NCBI GenBank assembly: GCA_015178975.1
Contig: WHVD01000125.1
Coordinates: forward strand, 62,001-126,000
Source: Hysterangium stoloniferum
Lineage: Eukaryota > Basidiomycota > Agaricomycetes > Hysterangiales > Hysterangiaceae
DNA: 64,000 nt
Direction of reading: 5' to 3'
The number at the start of each line of letters is the position of its first letter. Within the stretch, counting starts at the first letter, position 1. The translations under genes were made by a program, and so were the position numbers. Below are positions 30,975 to 42,793 of the stretch, one piece after another. Below the pieces are notes generated by a model. It ran no database searches. It was not told the origin of the DNA and was given only the letters and a program-made list of their open reading frames with translations.

Positions 30975-33094
30975 CTATACAAGGTGTCGAAGAGCATCTG
31001 GGACGCCGCCCCTAGCTTCCTGTGAGGATCCCCCAAGGTCCAAAATGATGTTTCCCCATCGTTCCCTTTTTACTTTGAAGGATTCGGCTATTCTCGCCTG
31101 AGCCAAATCACTAGAATTCCTGTACAAGGAGTCGGCCCATCGTCTGTAGGCTTTCTCTCTGCAATGAATGATTGTGCAGACACTAACCGGCGGAGTGGAA
31201 ATCCGCGCGAGAAGAGGAGCATTGGGGAGGGGAAACAAAGATGTGGGTAGTGGGGCAGGAACATGTGGCTGCGTAGTGGTCTCTGTGGGAGGTGTCAGGA
31301 TGAGGGCCTCGAGTAAATCTAAGAAGCCAGGAATAGAGAGGACACTCGCTGAGTCTGGGGGCAGATGGTGGGGTTCCACTATGATGTGCTGGAACATAGA
31401 GAGTTTAATCTCCTGAGCTGCTTGCGCAAAGTTCTTCCCCTCTGCGGGATCCTCGAAGGAGAGATAGAAATCCTCCATTATCTCCAACAACGGAGCAAGA
31501 CCGTGACAACCCTTAAGGCTCCCTTGAAGGACCGGTTGCTGAAGTACCGGCACTAGCTGTGATAGTACCCTTCTGACAGGAAACAGTTTGGAAGGGTAGT
31601 TGACAGCTACTCCCATCCAGAAAGTGGTGGAGATGAGCTCAGTGGGGGGAAGCGGGCTGTGAAGGACGGGAGTAGGGGATCACTCTTGGAGAGGAGTGGT
31701 GGCCTTCTGCATCTCCTTCACCTTTCCGCTTGTCATGGGAACAATGATGTCCAGTGTAAAAGGGTCCAAATCGACGTCCATTCCCTCTTGTGGAAGGTCG
31801 TGGATAGGGCTACCTAAGGACACGCAATATGAATATGGAGAGTCGGGAGGGATACCCGGTGATGGCGGAAGTGGGGTCGGGACCGGTACAGCTTTCGGGG
31901 AGGGAGAGAGATGAGGCGCCAGAATCAGGGCTGAGGGAGTGTGTGCCGGGAGGAGGATGGGAGGGGGCCTCGATGTTGGCGAAAGGCGTGGGACTGGAAT
32001 CGGGGAAGGTTTGCATTGGGCTGAGGGAGTGTGTGCCGGGTGGAGGATGGGAGGGGGCCTTGACATCCTAAGTGGGGTAGGGACCGGTACAGCTTTTGGG
32101 GAGGGAGGTAGATGAAGCGTTAGAATCGGGGCTGAGGGAGTGTGTGCTGGGTGGAGGATGGGAGGGGGCCTCGACGTTGGCGAAAGGCGTGGGACTGGAA
32201 TCGTGGAAGGTTGGCATTCCTGTGATGGTTGACTAGGGTGATGACCCCTCCATACTTTGGATGATGGTTTCCGTGTTTGTCTTTGGTTGGGGTCGCTGGT
32301 TACGAAGTGAACTTTTGACGGGAGGAGGAACCATTCGTGGCAATCCTCTCCCAGATATCGGATGCTGAACGCACCATTCCTATTCTCGTCTTCCTCCTCA
32401 TCCTCATCCGAGGAAAAATCGATTGGTCCCCTACGATATCCCTTTTCTCGCTGGGGCAACATTTGACCGTCCCCCCGGGTAAGAATTATTCGTTGCAACT
32501 TAATACGTAGAAGTAGTTCCCAGTCATAAAAGATGGTACCCTCCTTTTCCTTCCAGCTTGGTTCCCGTCATCCTAATGCAAGGCGTCCCACCCTCGCTAT
32601 CATCGGTCTCTGCGAAGTCGGCCCATTTCTCTCCTGGGGGGGGGAAGGATCAGTGCGGAAGCTCTGTTTCCAAATTGCGCTCTGTCCTCACGCCACTGTC
32701 ACTTGGAGGGGACTCCTTCTCTTGCTCCCCTCGCCTCCTGTTGATTTCTATACTCAGCGTGCCTTTCTCTTTTGCGGGTGAGCCTCCTTGCATTGTGTTC
32801 TTCCATAAACGTTTCCTGCCTCCGCATAGTAGCAGCGACTTCCTCTGATGACGGTCTGAAGGAGGTCCCTAACGGCTTACTCCAATCTGTACCAGTATTC
32901 CCCCCCGGCTTAGCACCAAAGGAGAAAGTCAACAGGGGGGTTGATTCTTGGGTACTCCAATGGCTCTCGACATTGTCTGTACGAGGCATGCGGGAGATGA
33001 ATCCCCCGCCGGTCGTGGATGTACTGGCTGTCGGGGCCCACGGGACCTTTTTGAACTTAGGGAGGACTTGCTTGTTTTGTTGGAATGGGAGCAT
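30975..33094 (-). pseudogene. ORF3 region of element CE
   Basis: Same three-part layout as in B. The basic N-terminal part with Met is at 33094 (MLPFQQNKQVLPKFKKV). The acidic/Pro-rich middle is at about 31680-32498 (SSDEDEEEDENRNG and SPTSRPPPILHPAHTPSA repeats). The conserved C-terminal part is at 30975-31616 (CREKAYRRWADSLYRNSSDL). There is no solo LTR here, so it shows the empty site. The Pro-rich repeat is longer than in B. It is broken in a few places. Confidence 0.7.
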
Positions 33095-33460
33095 TGTAGC
33101 ACGATACAGTGGTGAATTTGAAGGTAGAGGGAAGGGCTGTAGATAGGTGAAGGACGTGGTATGAAAGATAAAGAAAATTTATGTGAATTTACGTGTACTT
33201 TATTTTTATATATATTGAATTGAAACTCCGCTCAGTTGGTCGTTAAATGAAATTCATTAATTGTGGCTGGGTTTTGGGTAAATGTGTCTGCCGCCAATTA
33301 GTGGTTGTCCCAATTGACCAGAGGGATAGAAAAATGAAAGAGAATAAAAGCCAATTATATGGCTCACTGAATGACTGAGATGTTTCTGAAAGGAAGTTAC
33401 AAAAGAAATGGAATGAATGATAGAATAGATGATTCCTCAAGCGCATATATCTCGTTAGAT
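33095..33460 (-). promoter_or_regulatory. Putative ORF3 promoter, copy CE
   Basis: The TATA-like box TATATATAAAAATAAA (33201-33215 on the minus strand) and the pyrimidine-rich tract before the Met at 33094 match element B in order and spacing. Confidence 0.55.
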
Positions 33461-35465
33461 TTTGAACAGCACCTTGTATGCCCTCAGAAGTGCCGGAGCA
33501 TTTCTCAGGTTAGTACTGTTTAACCATGAATCCTCTTCAGGTCCATAACCTTTCCAGCGCACCCTAAATAGCAGACAATTTCACTGTTTTCTATGTCCAA
33601 CAATAGCTTCGACTTCATATTCTTCATGATCTGATTTCCACTCTCTTAGGTTCTCAAGTTGGGGTCTTGGACCGAGGTTGGGAGGAGAGGGTTGATATTT
33701 CCGTAGATGGTCCCAATTAATGACTGGATCCATCGGATACTCCGGGGGAATCTTAAGCCTAAATACTTGAGGGTTCAATTTCTCAAGGACCTCGAACGGT
33801 CCAATTCGACTTTGTATTACTTTCTTCCCCGTTCCCTTGACTTCCACCAGTTCGAGGGAGTGGGGGTTCACCAATACAAAGTCTCCCTCGGAGGATATCT
33901 GAAAACTATTAAGTATACCAAATTCTAATATACTCTAAAGGTCATTTAAACATCTGGGATGTGATTCAAACATAATTTGGTTTTTAAAACTTTCAAAAAG
34001 TTTTAAACTCTCTCATACATTACAAACTAAAGAATCTTTCTGGACATGAGTAGACAATAAAAAAAATTAGTAGTTTGAAACACTAATACTTTTAAAAAGT
34101 AGATACCTTTAGATAGTCCATTCCATGCATATGTATATCATTGGCACCTCTAAATACATATGTATTACTTCGGAATAGATCTGTCAATCTGAACAGATTT
34201 CTACTTGATTCAACATACCCAGAATATATAGGGGGTTTTACTTAATAAAGACAGCTGTGGTATGAAAATTTTCCAATAATATTTTACATATTTTACATGG
34301 AAATAACTTCATTACAACTTTTAAAAAACAAAGTACTAATAAAAGTATTAGTAGGCATCTGTAAAAGGAAGGAAATTATATACAATGGAATTTGTTAAAT
34401 AACTATGGGTTGTATAAGATGTAATATGGAGAACTATTTCTGATGGTTGTTTTTTGATGATATAATTGTTTCAGAATAGATATCACTATTTAAAGATGGA
34501 GTTTTGTAAAAATAAGACTTTTATTAGTAAATATTTGAGATTATAGTAATTATAAACACCCTCCCTCGGAGATATCTTCTACAGGTCTTTGCTTCTTGTT
34601 ATACGCTCATGCTTGAATCTCTTGGGCTCGAGCAATTGAATCCCATGCCATCTGTCGATGATTTTCTAGTTCGAGAATCCATTGGTCGGCCATAGGGCTG
34701 TCTGATAGTTCTCTAGGAACTAGGGGTTCATCACCTCCTAGAACTCGAGACATCTCTCTCAGAGGTATCCCATTAATAAGAAGGCTGGAGTGTAGTTCAT
34801 GGAACAGTGAACAGTTGAGTTGTACGTGTGGACTACCACCTCAATCCATTGGGACCAGCTCTCCTTAGCAGAAGCACAATAGGCTCGAAGCATTTGTTCT
34901 ATGGTCGCATTCATATTCTCCGTCTGTCCATCCGTCTGGGGATGATGGGCAGAAGATACCGCAAGGGTGGTACCATAAATCTTACAGACTTCCCACCAGA
35001 ACCTGCAGGTCCATCTCCTGTCCCGATCGCAGATTATTGAGAGGGCAGTCCGAAGGGGCTGGCCACCTGTTTGACAAACATTCGTGCAAATCCTTCAGCC
35101 GTAAGGTTTGAGAAAGTAGGTATTGTAATAGCGAAATGGGTTAATTTATCAACGGCGACGAAAACTGCTGAATACAAATCCTTTTCCGAGTCGGGTAGTC
35201 CAGTGATCAGGTCCATAGAAACTACTTCGAAAGGCCTAAAAGGTATGTCGGTAGGTCTGAGAGCTCCTTGATGAGCGGTGGAATCAATTTTGGTCTTTTG
35301 GCAGATGTCACAGGTACACGCGTACGACATGCAATCTTGCAGCATTTTTGGCCAAAAGAACCGGTCTTTCATCAGGTTGAACAACCGCTGACCTCCAGCA
35401 TGTGCTCCCTCAAAAGGATTATCATGTACCAACCTTAAAATAGAGTTAGTCATGGTTCTGGGCAT
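33461..35465 (-). pseudogene. Element CE integrase and chromodomain
   Basis: Chromodomain remnant at about 33461-33640 (EYEVEAIVGHRKQ). Integrase C-terminal block with RIGPFEVLEKLNPQVFRLK at about 33640-33874. Catalytic core and HHCC zinc domain lie at about 34571-35465 (VHDNPFEGAHAGGQ, CTCDICQKTK). A 668-bp unrelated insertion separates the C-terminal block from the core. Confidence 0.82.
33883..34570. mobile_element. AT-rich 668-bp insertion with 10-bp target duplication
   Basis: 33893-34560 is absent from the same place in copies B and D. It is flanked on both sides by CTCCCTCGGA (33883-33892 and 34561-34570). It begins GGATATCTGAAAAC and ends TTATAAACACC. Beyond GG..CC I see no terminal inverted repeat, and there is no open frame. 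A 9-10 bp duplication fits a Mutator-like non-autonomous element best, but this is inference. Confidence 0.8.
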
Positions 35466-37289
35466 GCAGACTCGACTTTTCCAGTCCGAGTCATGAAGTA
35501 CAGGAGTCTGTTTGCTCCCACAAAGTAGTGAGAAGGAGTAACAACCGCATTGGGTGAAGGGGTATCTAGAGTGTAGAGGTTTCTGAAGACTGGGTCCTTT
35601 GAGTATCCCTCTAGAAATTTCTTTATATATCCCTCCTCGATACTGATTAGCAGCTGAGGATGATGCAATGCAAAGTCAGACTCTTCCTCCTGATCGTCCC
35701 TTACTGCGTTATGAGAATCCCATTCCGACTGTCGGACCTTCTGAGTTACTCCAAAAGGTTCCATAGAATCGTTTATGATCGAGAAGACCACCTTCTTAGC
35801 AGGTTCATCCTTCCATAGTTTTCCCTCAGTACTCTTGTCCAGAGAGGTCGAGGTGACAGCTTGTAAATCATCTCTAATAGGGCTCACGAAGGCTGGTACC
35901 CGAGGGAGTCTGGACAGTGGGTCCACGTTACTGTGAACTCTTCCTGCTCAATGTAAAATCTTGAGGCCTGGAAATGCAGCGTATATCGCCCCCCATGCAG
36001 CTAGTCGACAATTAGTGTTCTCGTACGATCTAGCCCATTGCACAGCTGCATGGTCCGTAATGAGTAGAACATGTTCACCTTCAATGAAGGGTTGGAAGTG
36101 GACTAGTCCCTCCTTTGCTGCTAACACTTCCCGTTCAGTGGCAGAATAGTTACGTTCAGCGCTTTTCAGTGTGCGACTCCAATATGCAATGACTCGTTCA
36201 ATGGTAACTTCAGTCGCCTCAAAAGTGGGTCCCCATGAATCCGACCACTCAATCTCGGGCTGTTTGGTTTTATACCGATGAACAAAGGATGGCACATCCT
36301 GCGCACGGTCAAAAGCTAACTTGGCTTGGGCATAGATTTTAGTGTCCATCAAGTCTCCTAAAGCCATCTTCTGGACTTGTTGGAGACAACAACCTAAGGC
36401 AAAATCTGACATGTCCGTATACAATTGATAGGGCATCCCACTAACTGGATGTCCCAGCACTGGTGCTGATCCTAGTGTGGTTTTAACATCCTCATAAGCT
36501 CTGACATGTTCAGCGGTCCACGTCCAGGGTGTTCCCTTTTTTAGGAGTGAGAATAAAGGGGACACCATCCATGAATAGAATGGTATATACGCCAAAAAGT
36601 AAAGGACCATTCCAAGGAACCGTTGTAGTTCAGAAACCTTAGTGGGTGGGGCCAGTTCCAATATAGCGCGAACCTTCTCTTGATGGGTCAAAAAACCCAA
36701 CCTGGATACTTTATGACCCAACAACAAGATCAAATTATATCCGATAAAACATTTCTTGGGAGAGAGAATGATGCTGGCCGAAGCGATAGCGCCAAGCCCC
36801 TGATTCAGGTGAAGCAAATAATCATCCCAATTCTTAGAGAATATGACTATGTCATCGATGTAGACTAAACAAAAAATCCACAAGTAGGGTGCTAAAACTG
36901 TTTGCATGACGTGCTGAAATGTGGAGGGGCCATTTCTGAGCCCGAACGGCATCCTTTTAAATTGCCACAGCCCTGTATGGGATCTGAAGGCTGTTTTGGG
37001 CTTATCGTCCTCCAACATTTCTAATTGAGTAAACCCAGCTAGCGCATCGAAAGAAGAGAGAACATTTGATCCCGACAGTGCTTGCATGATCTCCGATTGA
37101 CGTGGTAAAGGGAATTCGTCTGGAACAGTGAGATGATTAAGTTTCCCATAGTCGATGACCAGCCACGGTTTACCATTGTGATATACTGCAAAGGCTGGCA
37201 CCTCCCAGGGGCTTTTAGATGGCTCAATGACATCCTGTTCGAACCAGGTATCCATTTGCTCATCTATAACTCTCCAATTGGCAGGGGAC
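35450..37289 (-). pseudogene. Element CE reverse transcriptase and RNase H
   Basis: RT from MDTWFEQDVIEPSKSP through the LVYIDDIVIFSKNWDD catalytic region (about 36850), RNase H (YTDMSDFALGCCLQQ region, LLITDHAAVQWARS) and the linker to integrase (NAVVTPSHYFVGANRLLYF). It closely matches element D on the opposite strand. Similarity to the family ends near 37289. Confidence 0.85.
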
Positions 37290-37325
37290 GACGAGAAGGA
37301 CCGTCTCTGACATTGCTAATCCAAC
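37290..37325. other. Filler sequence at the CE/D junction
   Basis: About 36 bp match neither element B's Gag nor its pol. They sit between the minus-strand RT start of CE and the plus-strand Gag of D, where both elements lose sequence. Short filler at a double truncation suggests a deletion sealed by end joining (inference). Confidence 0.55.
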
Positions 37326-37910
37326 GCAGGGAAAGCGTCACGGAAAAATGTTCTTCGAGAGGAGTAACAAGAAGAGCTCAGTCAAACCCACCAAGGAATG
37401 TTGGATATGCGGAAGTCCAGAGCATTTCAAGATAGACTGCCCCCAAGCTGGCAAAATGTCTCATTATGTCTCTATCGACAAATGCTCCACACAGGATATG
37501 TTGGAGGAAGCTGAGGAGCAAAGGTTATATGAAGCAGTTCATGGACTATCTATACAAGGACAAGTAAATAGTTCTGATGATTAATTGACTTTTGTTTCCA
37601 TTTATGCGCCCCGAGTCAGAGACAAATAGTAAGGGAGGAAAATTGAACGACTAGTGAAGCTCTTCCATCTGAAGTTTATGTATCCATACTTGCCGCAGAT
37701 TTCTTCGAAAAGGGAGACCGGTTGAGTGCTCATCGGCAGGACCTTGAAGGCCTGACCGAGAACTACTGTCAGACTGGAGATTCTCACGAACAAATCAGCT
37801 CGAACTCGCTCTGTTCACCTGGAGCTGATGTTGACACATTCCCGTTTGATCCCAGAAACCCCCCGACTTACTACTGTACGAGGACTCGGATTCGGAGGAC
37901 AGCGACAATG
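37326..37910 (+). pseudogene. Element D Gag C-terminal part
   Basis: Starts with QGKRHGKMFFERSNK, then the CCHC knuckle CWICGSPEHFKIDC and the acidic spacer region. Homologous to 10915-11510 of element B. Confidence 0.85.
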
Positions 37911-37918
37911 ATCCGGTA

Positions 37919-38476
37919 TTGGATTCCCCTTCGAAGCATGTTCCTTGCCGAAGTGAGCACAGGAATGTAAGCCTGTCCCTGTGCAAGGAAAGTAAGAGGC
38001 CTAGAATCCAATACCCTCGTCCCAGTCGCCTGATGAAGGAGGATACTACGATCCTTTATCGAAGACGGGATCCCCCCAGTGGTTACTCTAGCATAGGAGT
38101 TGCAGCACTCCATGTTTTCGGTCATGTAGGAACTCCCAATTCACCCGAACGCCTTAAAGTCCGAATGGACATGGGAGCGGATCTTTCCCTTATATCGGAG
38201 GAATTTTACAAGGGGCTGCAGGGCATATATAAGTTGAAACAAGGACTCAAGTTGCTTCTAATCCAGCTTACAGGTAACGCTAAGGTTATCAGATATGTTG
38301 ATATTCCTATTTACCTGGAGGACGACAGTGAAACATTACTGAAGTTCGCGGCGGAAACTTATGTCGTTAGAGGAATGACAGTGCCAATTCTTTTAGGAGA
38401 AGACTTCCATATTAATTACGAAATTGGTACTCTAAGAGATCAGCCGTTGGGATCTAGACTTATTCTCCCGGGATGA
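37919..38476 (+). pseudogene. Element D protease
   Basis: Aspartic protease region with the ADLSLISEEFYKGLQ strand, followed by QLTGNAKVIRYVDIPIYL and the flap/second-half strand VVRGMTVPILLGEDFHI. This copy preserves the family's protease layout better than B. Confidence 0.82.
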
Positions 38477-38518
38477 CAGTGTTTTATTCCAGCCAGTTCT
38501 TCTAAGGAACCTCAACCT

Positions 38519-41482
38519 TTGACCTTCACCATCAATAAGGCCCCTTTCGGGAAGCATGAGAAGGAGCAACCCAAGCTCACCTCTCTCCCCGATAAAGGTG
38601 TGCATACTGAAAGAGTCGCGCGAGCCTTGGAGGATTGCACTATCGATCCAGAGTCAGCCAGACTAGTGCCCATTTTTATTGAAGATCTAAAGGGGGAGGA
38701 GTGGATTGTTGAAGGAATTGTATTGCAAAACGAGGACAGTTCCATATTAGCCACACCAATCACGGCAATTTCAAGGAATAGTGCAGCAGTACCCTTAGCC
38801 AATCCATCGCTAACCCCTAAGACTATCCGACGAGGGGAGACAATAGGGATAATTCATGACCCCGCTCATTGGGCTCACAAGCCCAGGTCACTTGAGGAGA
38901 AAGGTTTAATGGCAGCAGGCGTGACCAAGATCGCACACCTTATCGAAAGTCTCTCTCAACTTGAGGAGGACTGTCAATTCGCCTCAGAGAGGCCTAAGCC
39001 ACCTGTTGAACCAGAGATTGCGGACGATTTCGAACCGCCTGGTCCTAAGACGGCTGCGGTGGCTGATAATGAGAAATTTGCCTCAGAAGATCTTCACAAG
39101 CTAGTCAACTTGGGACCAGATATACCAATGGAGGTCCTGCCACATCTCAGATCAGTTTTGACTGAGAACGTTAAGGCTTTCGGAGTCGATGGACGGTTAG
39201 GGCAAGTGGAATGTAGAGTCCCTGTCCCCTTGAAAGAGGGCGCCCAGCCCATATCCATGCCTATGTTCCCTTCGTCCCCTGCCAATAGGAGAGTTATAGA
39301 CGAGCAAATGGATACCTGGTTTGAACAGGGTGTCATTGAGCCATCTAAAAGCCCCTGGGGGGCGCCAACCTTTGCAGTATATCGCAATGGTAAACCGTGG
39401 CTGGTCATCGACTATTGGAAACTTAATCATCTCACTGTTCCAGACGAATTCCCTTTACCACGTCAATCGGAGATCATGCAAGTGCTGTTGGGATCAAATG
39501 TTCTCTCTTCTTTCGATGCGCTAGCTGGGTTTACTCAATTAGAAATGTTGGAGGACGATAAGCCCAAAACAGCCTTCAGATCCCATACAGGGCTGTGGCA
39601 ATTTAAAAGGATGCCGTTCGGGCTCAGAAATGGCCCCTCCACATTTCAGCACGTCATGCAAACAGTTTTAGCACCCTACTTGTGGATTTTTTGTTTAGTC
39701 TACATCGATGACATAGTCATATTCTCTAAGAATTGGGATGATTATTTGCTTCACCTGAATCAGGGGCTTGGCGCTATCGCTTCGGCCAGCATCACTCTCT
39801 CTCCCAAGAAATGTTTTATCGGATATAATTTGATCTTGTTGTTGGGTCATAAAGTATCCAGGTTGGGTTTTTTGACCCATCAAGAGAAGGTTCGCGCTAT
39901 ATTGGAACTGGCCCCACCCACTAAGGTTTCTGAACTACAACGGTTCCTTGGAATGGTCCTTTACTTTTTGGCGTATATACCATTCTATTCATGGATGGTG
40001 TCCCCTTTATTCTCACTCCTAAAAAAGGGAACACCCTGGACGTGGACCGCTGAACATGTCAGAGCTTATGAGGATGTTAAAACCACACTAGGATCAGCAC
40101 CAGTGCTGGGACATCCAGTTAGTGGGATGCCCTATCAATTGTATACGGACATGTCAGATTTTGCCTTAGGTTGTTGTCTCCAACAAGTCCAGAAGATGGC
40201 TTTAGGAGACTTGATGGACACTAAAATCTATGCCCAAGCCAAGTTAGCTTTTGACCGTGCGCAGGATGTGCCATCCTTTGTTCATCGGTATAAAACCAAA
40301 CAGCCCGAGATTGAGTGGTCAGATTCATGGGGACCCACTTTTGAGGCGACTGAAGTTACCATTGAACGAGTCATTGCATATTGGAGTCGCACACTGAAAA
40401 GCGCTGAACGTAACTATTCTGCCACTGAACGGGAAGCGTTAGCAGCAAAGGAGGGACTAGTCCACTTCCAACCCTTCATTGAGGGTGAACATGTTCTACT
40501 CATTATGGACCATGTAGCTCTGCAATGGGCTAGATTGTACGAGAACACTAATTGTCGACTAGCTGCATGGGGGGCGATATACGCTGCATTTCCAGGTCTC
40601 AAGATTTTACATCGAGCAGGAAGAGTTCACAGTAACGTGGACCCACTGTCCAGACTCCCTCGGGTACCAGCCTTCGTGAGCCCTATTAGAGATGATTTAC
40701 AAGCTTTCACCTCGACCTCTCTGGACAAAAGCACTGAGGAAAAACTATGGAAGGACGAACCTGCTAAGAAGGTGGTCTTCTCGATCATAAACGATTCCAT
40801 GGAACCTTTTGGAGTAACTCAGAAGGTCCAACAGTTGGAATGGGAGTTTCATAACGCAGTAAGGGACGATCAGGAGGACGAGTCTGACTTTGCACTGCAT
40901 CATCCTCAGCTGCTAATCAGTATCGAGGAGGGATATATAAAGAAATTCCTAGAGGGATACTCAAAGGACCCAGTCTTCAGAAACCTCTACACTCTAGATA
41001 CCCCTTCACCCAATGCGGTTGTTACTCCTTCTCACTACTTTGTGGGAGCAAACAGACTCCTGTACTTTCGTGACTCGGACTGGAAAAGTCGAGTCTGCGT
41101 GCCCAGAACCATGACTAACTCTATTTTAAGGTTGGTACATGATAATCCTTTTGAGGGAGCACACACCAGAGGTCAGTGGTTGTTCAACCTGATGAAAGAC
41201 CAGTTCTTTTGGCCAAAAATACTGCAATATTGGGTGTCATACGCGTGGACCTGCAACATCTGCCAAAAGACCAAAATTGATCGCACCGCTCGTCAAGGAG
41301 CCCTCAGACCTGCCGACATAGCTTTTAGGCCCTTCGAAGTAGTTTCTATGGACCTGATCACTGGACTACCTAACTCGGGAAAGGATTTGTATTCAGCAGT
41401 TTTCGTCACCGTTGATAAATTAACCCATTTCGCTATTACAATACCTACTTTCTCCAACCTTACAGCTGAAGGATTTGCATGA
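38519..41482 (+). pseudogene. Element D RT, RNase H and integrase zinc domain
   Basis: A 987-codon open stretch covering the linker after protease, RT (VIDYWKLNHLTVPDEFPLPR, LVYIDDIVIFSKNWDD), RNase H and the integrase zinc-binding domain (VHDNPFEGAHTRGQ, CNICQKTK) up to the start of the core (MDLITGLPNSGKD). It is the longest pol stretch of this family in the window. Confidence 0.87.
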
Positions 41483-42432
41483 ATGTGTGTCAAACAGGTG
41501 GCCAGCCCCTTCAGATTAACCTCTCGAATAATCTGTGATCGGGACAGGAGATGGACCTGCAGGTTCTGGTGGGAAGTCTGTAAGATTTACGGTACCACCC
41601 TTGCGGTATCTTCTGCCCATCATCCCCAGAAGGATGGACAGACGGAGAATATGAATGCGACCATAGAACAAATGCTTCGAGCCTATTGTGCTTCTGCTAA
41701 GGAGAGCTGGTCCCAATGGATTGAGGTGGTAGTCCACACATACAACTCAACTGTTCACTGTTCCATGAACTACGCTCCAGCCTTCTTATTAATGGGATAC
41801 CTCCTGAGAGGGATGTCTCGAGTTCTAGGAGGTGATGAACCCCTAGTCCCTAGAGAACTATCAGACAGCCCTATGGCCGACCAATGGATTCTCGAACTAG
41901 AAAATCATCGACAGATGGCGCGGGATTCAATTGCTCGAGCCCAAGAGATTCAAGCACGAGCGTATAACAAAAAGCAAACACCTGTAGAAGATATCTCCGC
42001 GGGAGACTTTGTATTGGTGAACCCCCACTCCCTCGAACTGGTGGAAGTCAAGGGAACGGGGAAGAAAGTAATACAAAGACGAATTGGACCTTTCGAGGTC
42101 CTTGAGAAATTGAACCCTCAAGTATTTAGGCTTAAGATTCCCCTGGAGTATCCGATGGATCCAGTCATTAATTGGGACCATCTACGGAAATATCAACCCT
42201 CTCCTCCCAACCTTGGTCCAAGACCCCAACTTGAGAACCTAAGAGAGTTGAAATCAGATCATGAAGAATATGAAGTCGAAGCTATTGTTGGACATAGAAA
42301 ACAGTGAAATTGTCTGCTATTTAGGGTGCGCTGGAAAGGTTATGGACCTGAAGAGGATTCGTGGTTAAACAGTACTAACCTCAGAAATGCTCCGGCACTT
42401 CTGAGGGCATACAAGGTGCTGTTCAAAATCTA
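41483..42432 (+). pseudogene. Element D integrase core end, C-terminus and chromodomain
   Basis: Core end with HHPQKDGQTENMNATIEQML, C-terminal RRIGPFEVLEKLNPQVFRLK, then a chromodomain remnant (YEVEAIVGHRKQ, WKGYGPEEDSW-like) to about 42432. Confidence 0.83.
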
Positions 42433-42793
42433 ACGAGATATATGCGCTTGAGGAATCATCTATTCTATCATTTATTCCATTTCTTTTGTAACTTCCTTTC
42501 AGAAACATCTCAGTCATTCAGTGAGCCATATCATTGGCTTTTATTCTCTTTCATTTTTCTATCCCTCTGGTCAATTGGGACAACCACTAATTGGCGGCAG
42601 ACACATTTACCCAAAACCCAGCCACAATTAATGAATTTCATTTAACGACCAACTGAGCGGAGTTTCAATTCAATATATATAAAAAAAAAGTACATGTAAA
42701 TTCACATAAATTTTCTTTATCTTTCATACCACGTCCTTCACCTATCTACAGCCCTTCCCTCTACCTTCAACTTCACCACTGTATCGTGCTACA
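42433..42793 (+). promoter_or_regulatory. Putative ORF3 promoter, copy D
   Basis: TATATATAAAAAAAA at 42674-42690, then a pyrimidine-rich tract and the ORF3 Met at 42794. Order and spacing are the same as in copies B and CE. Confidence 0.55.
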
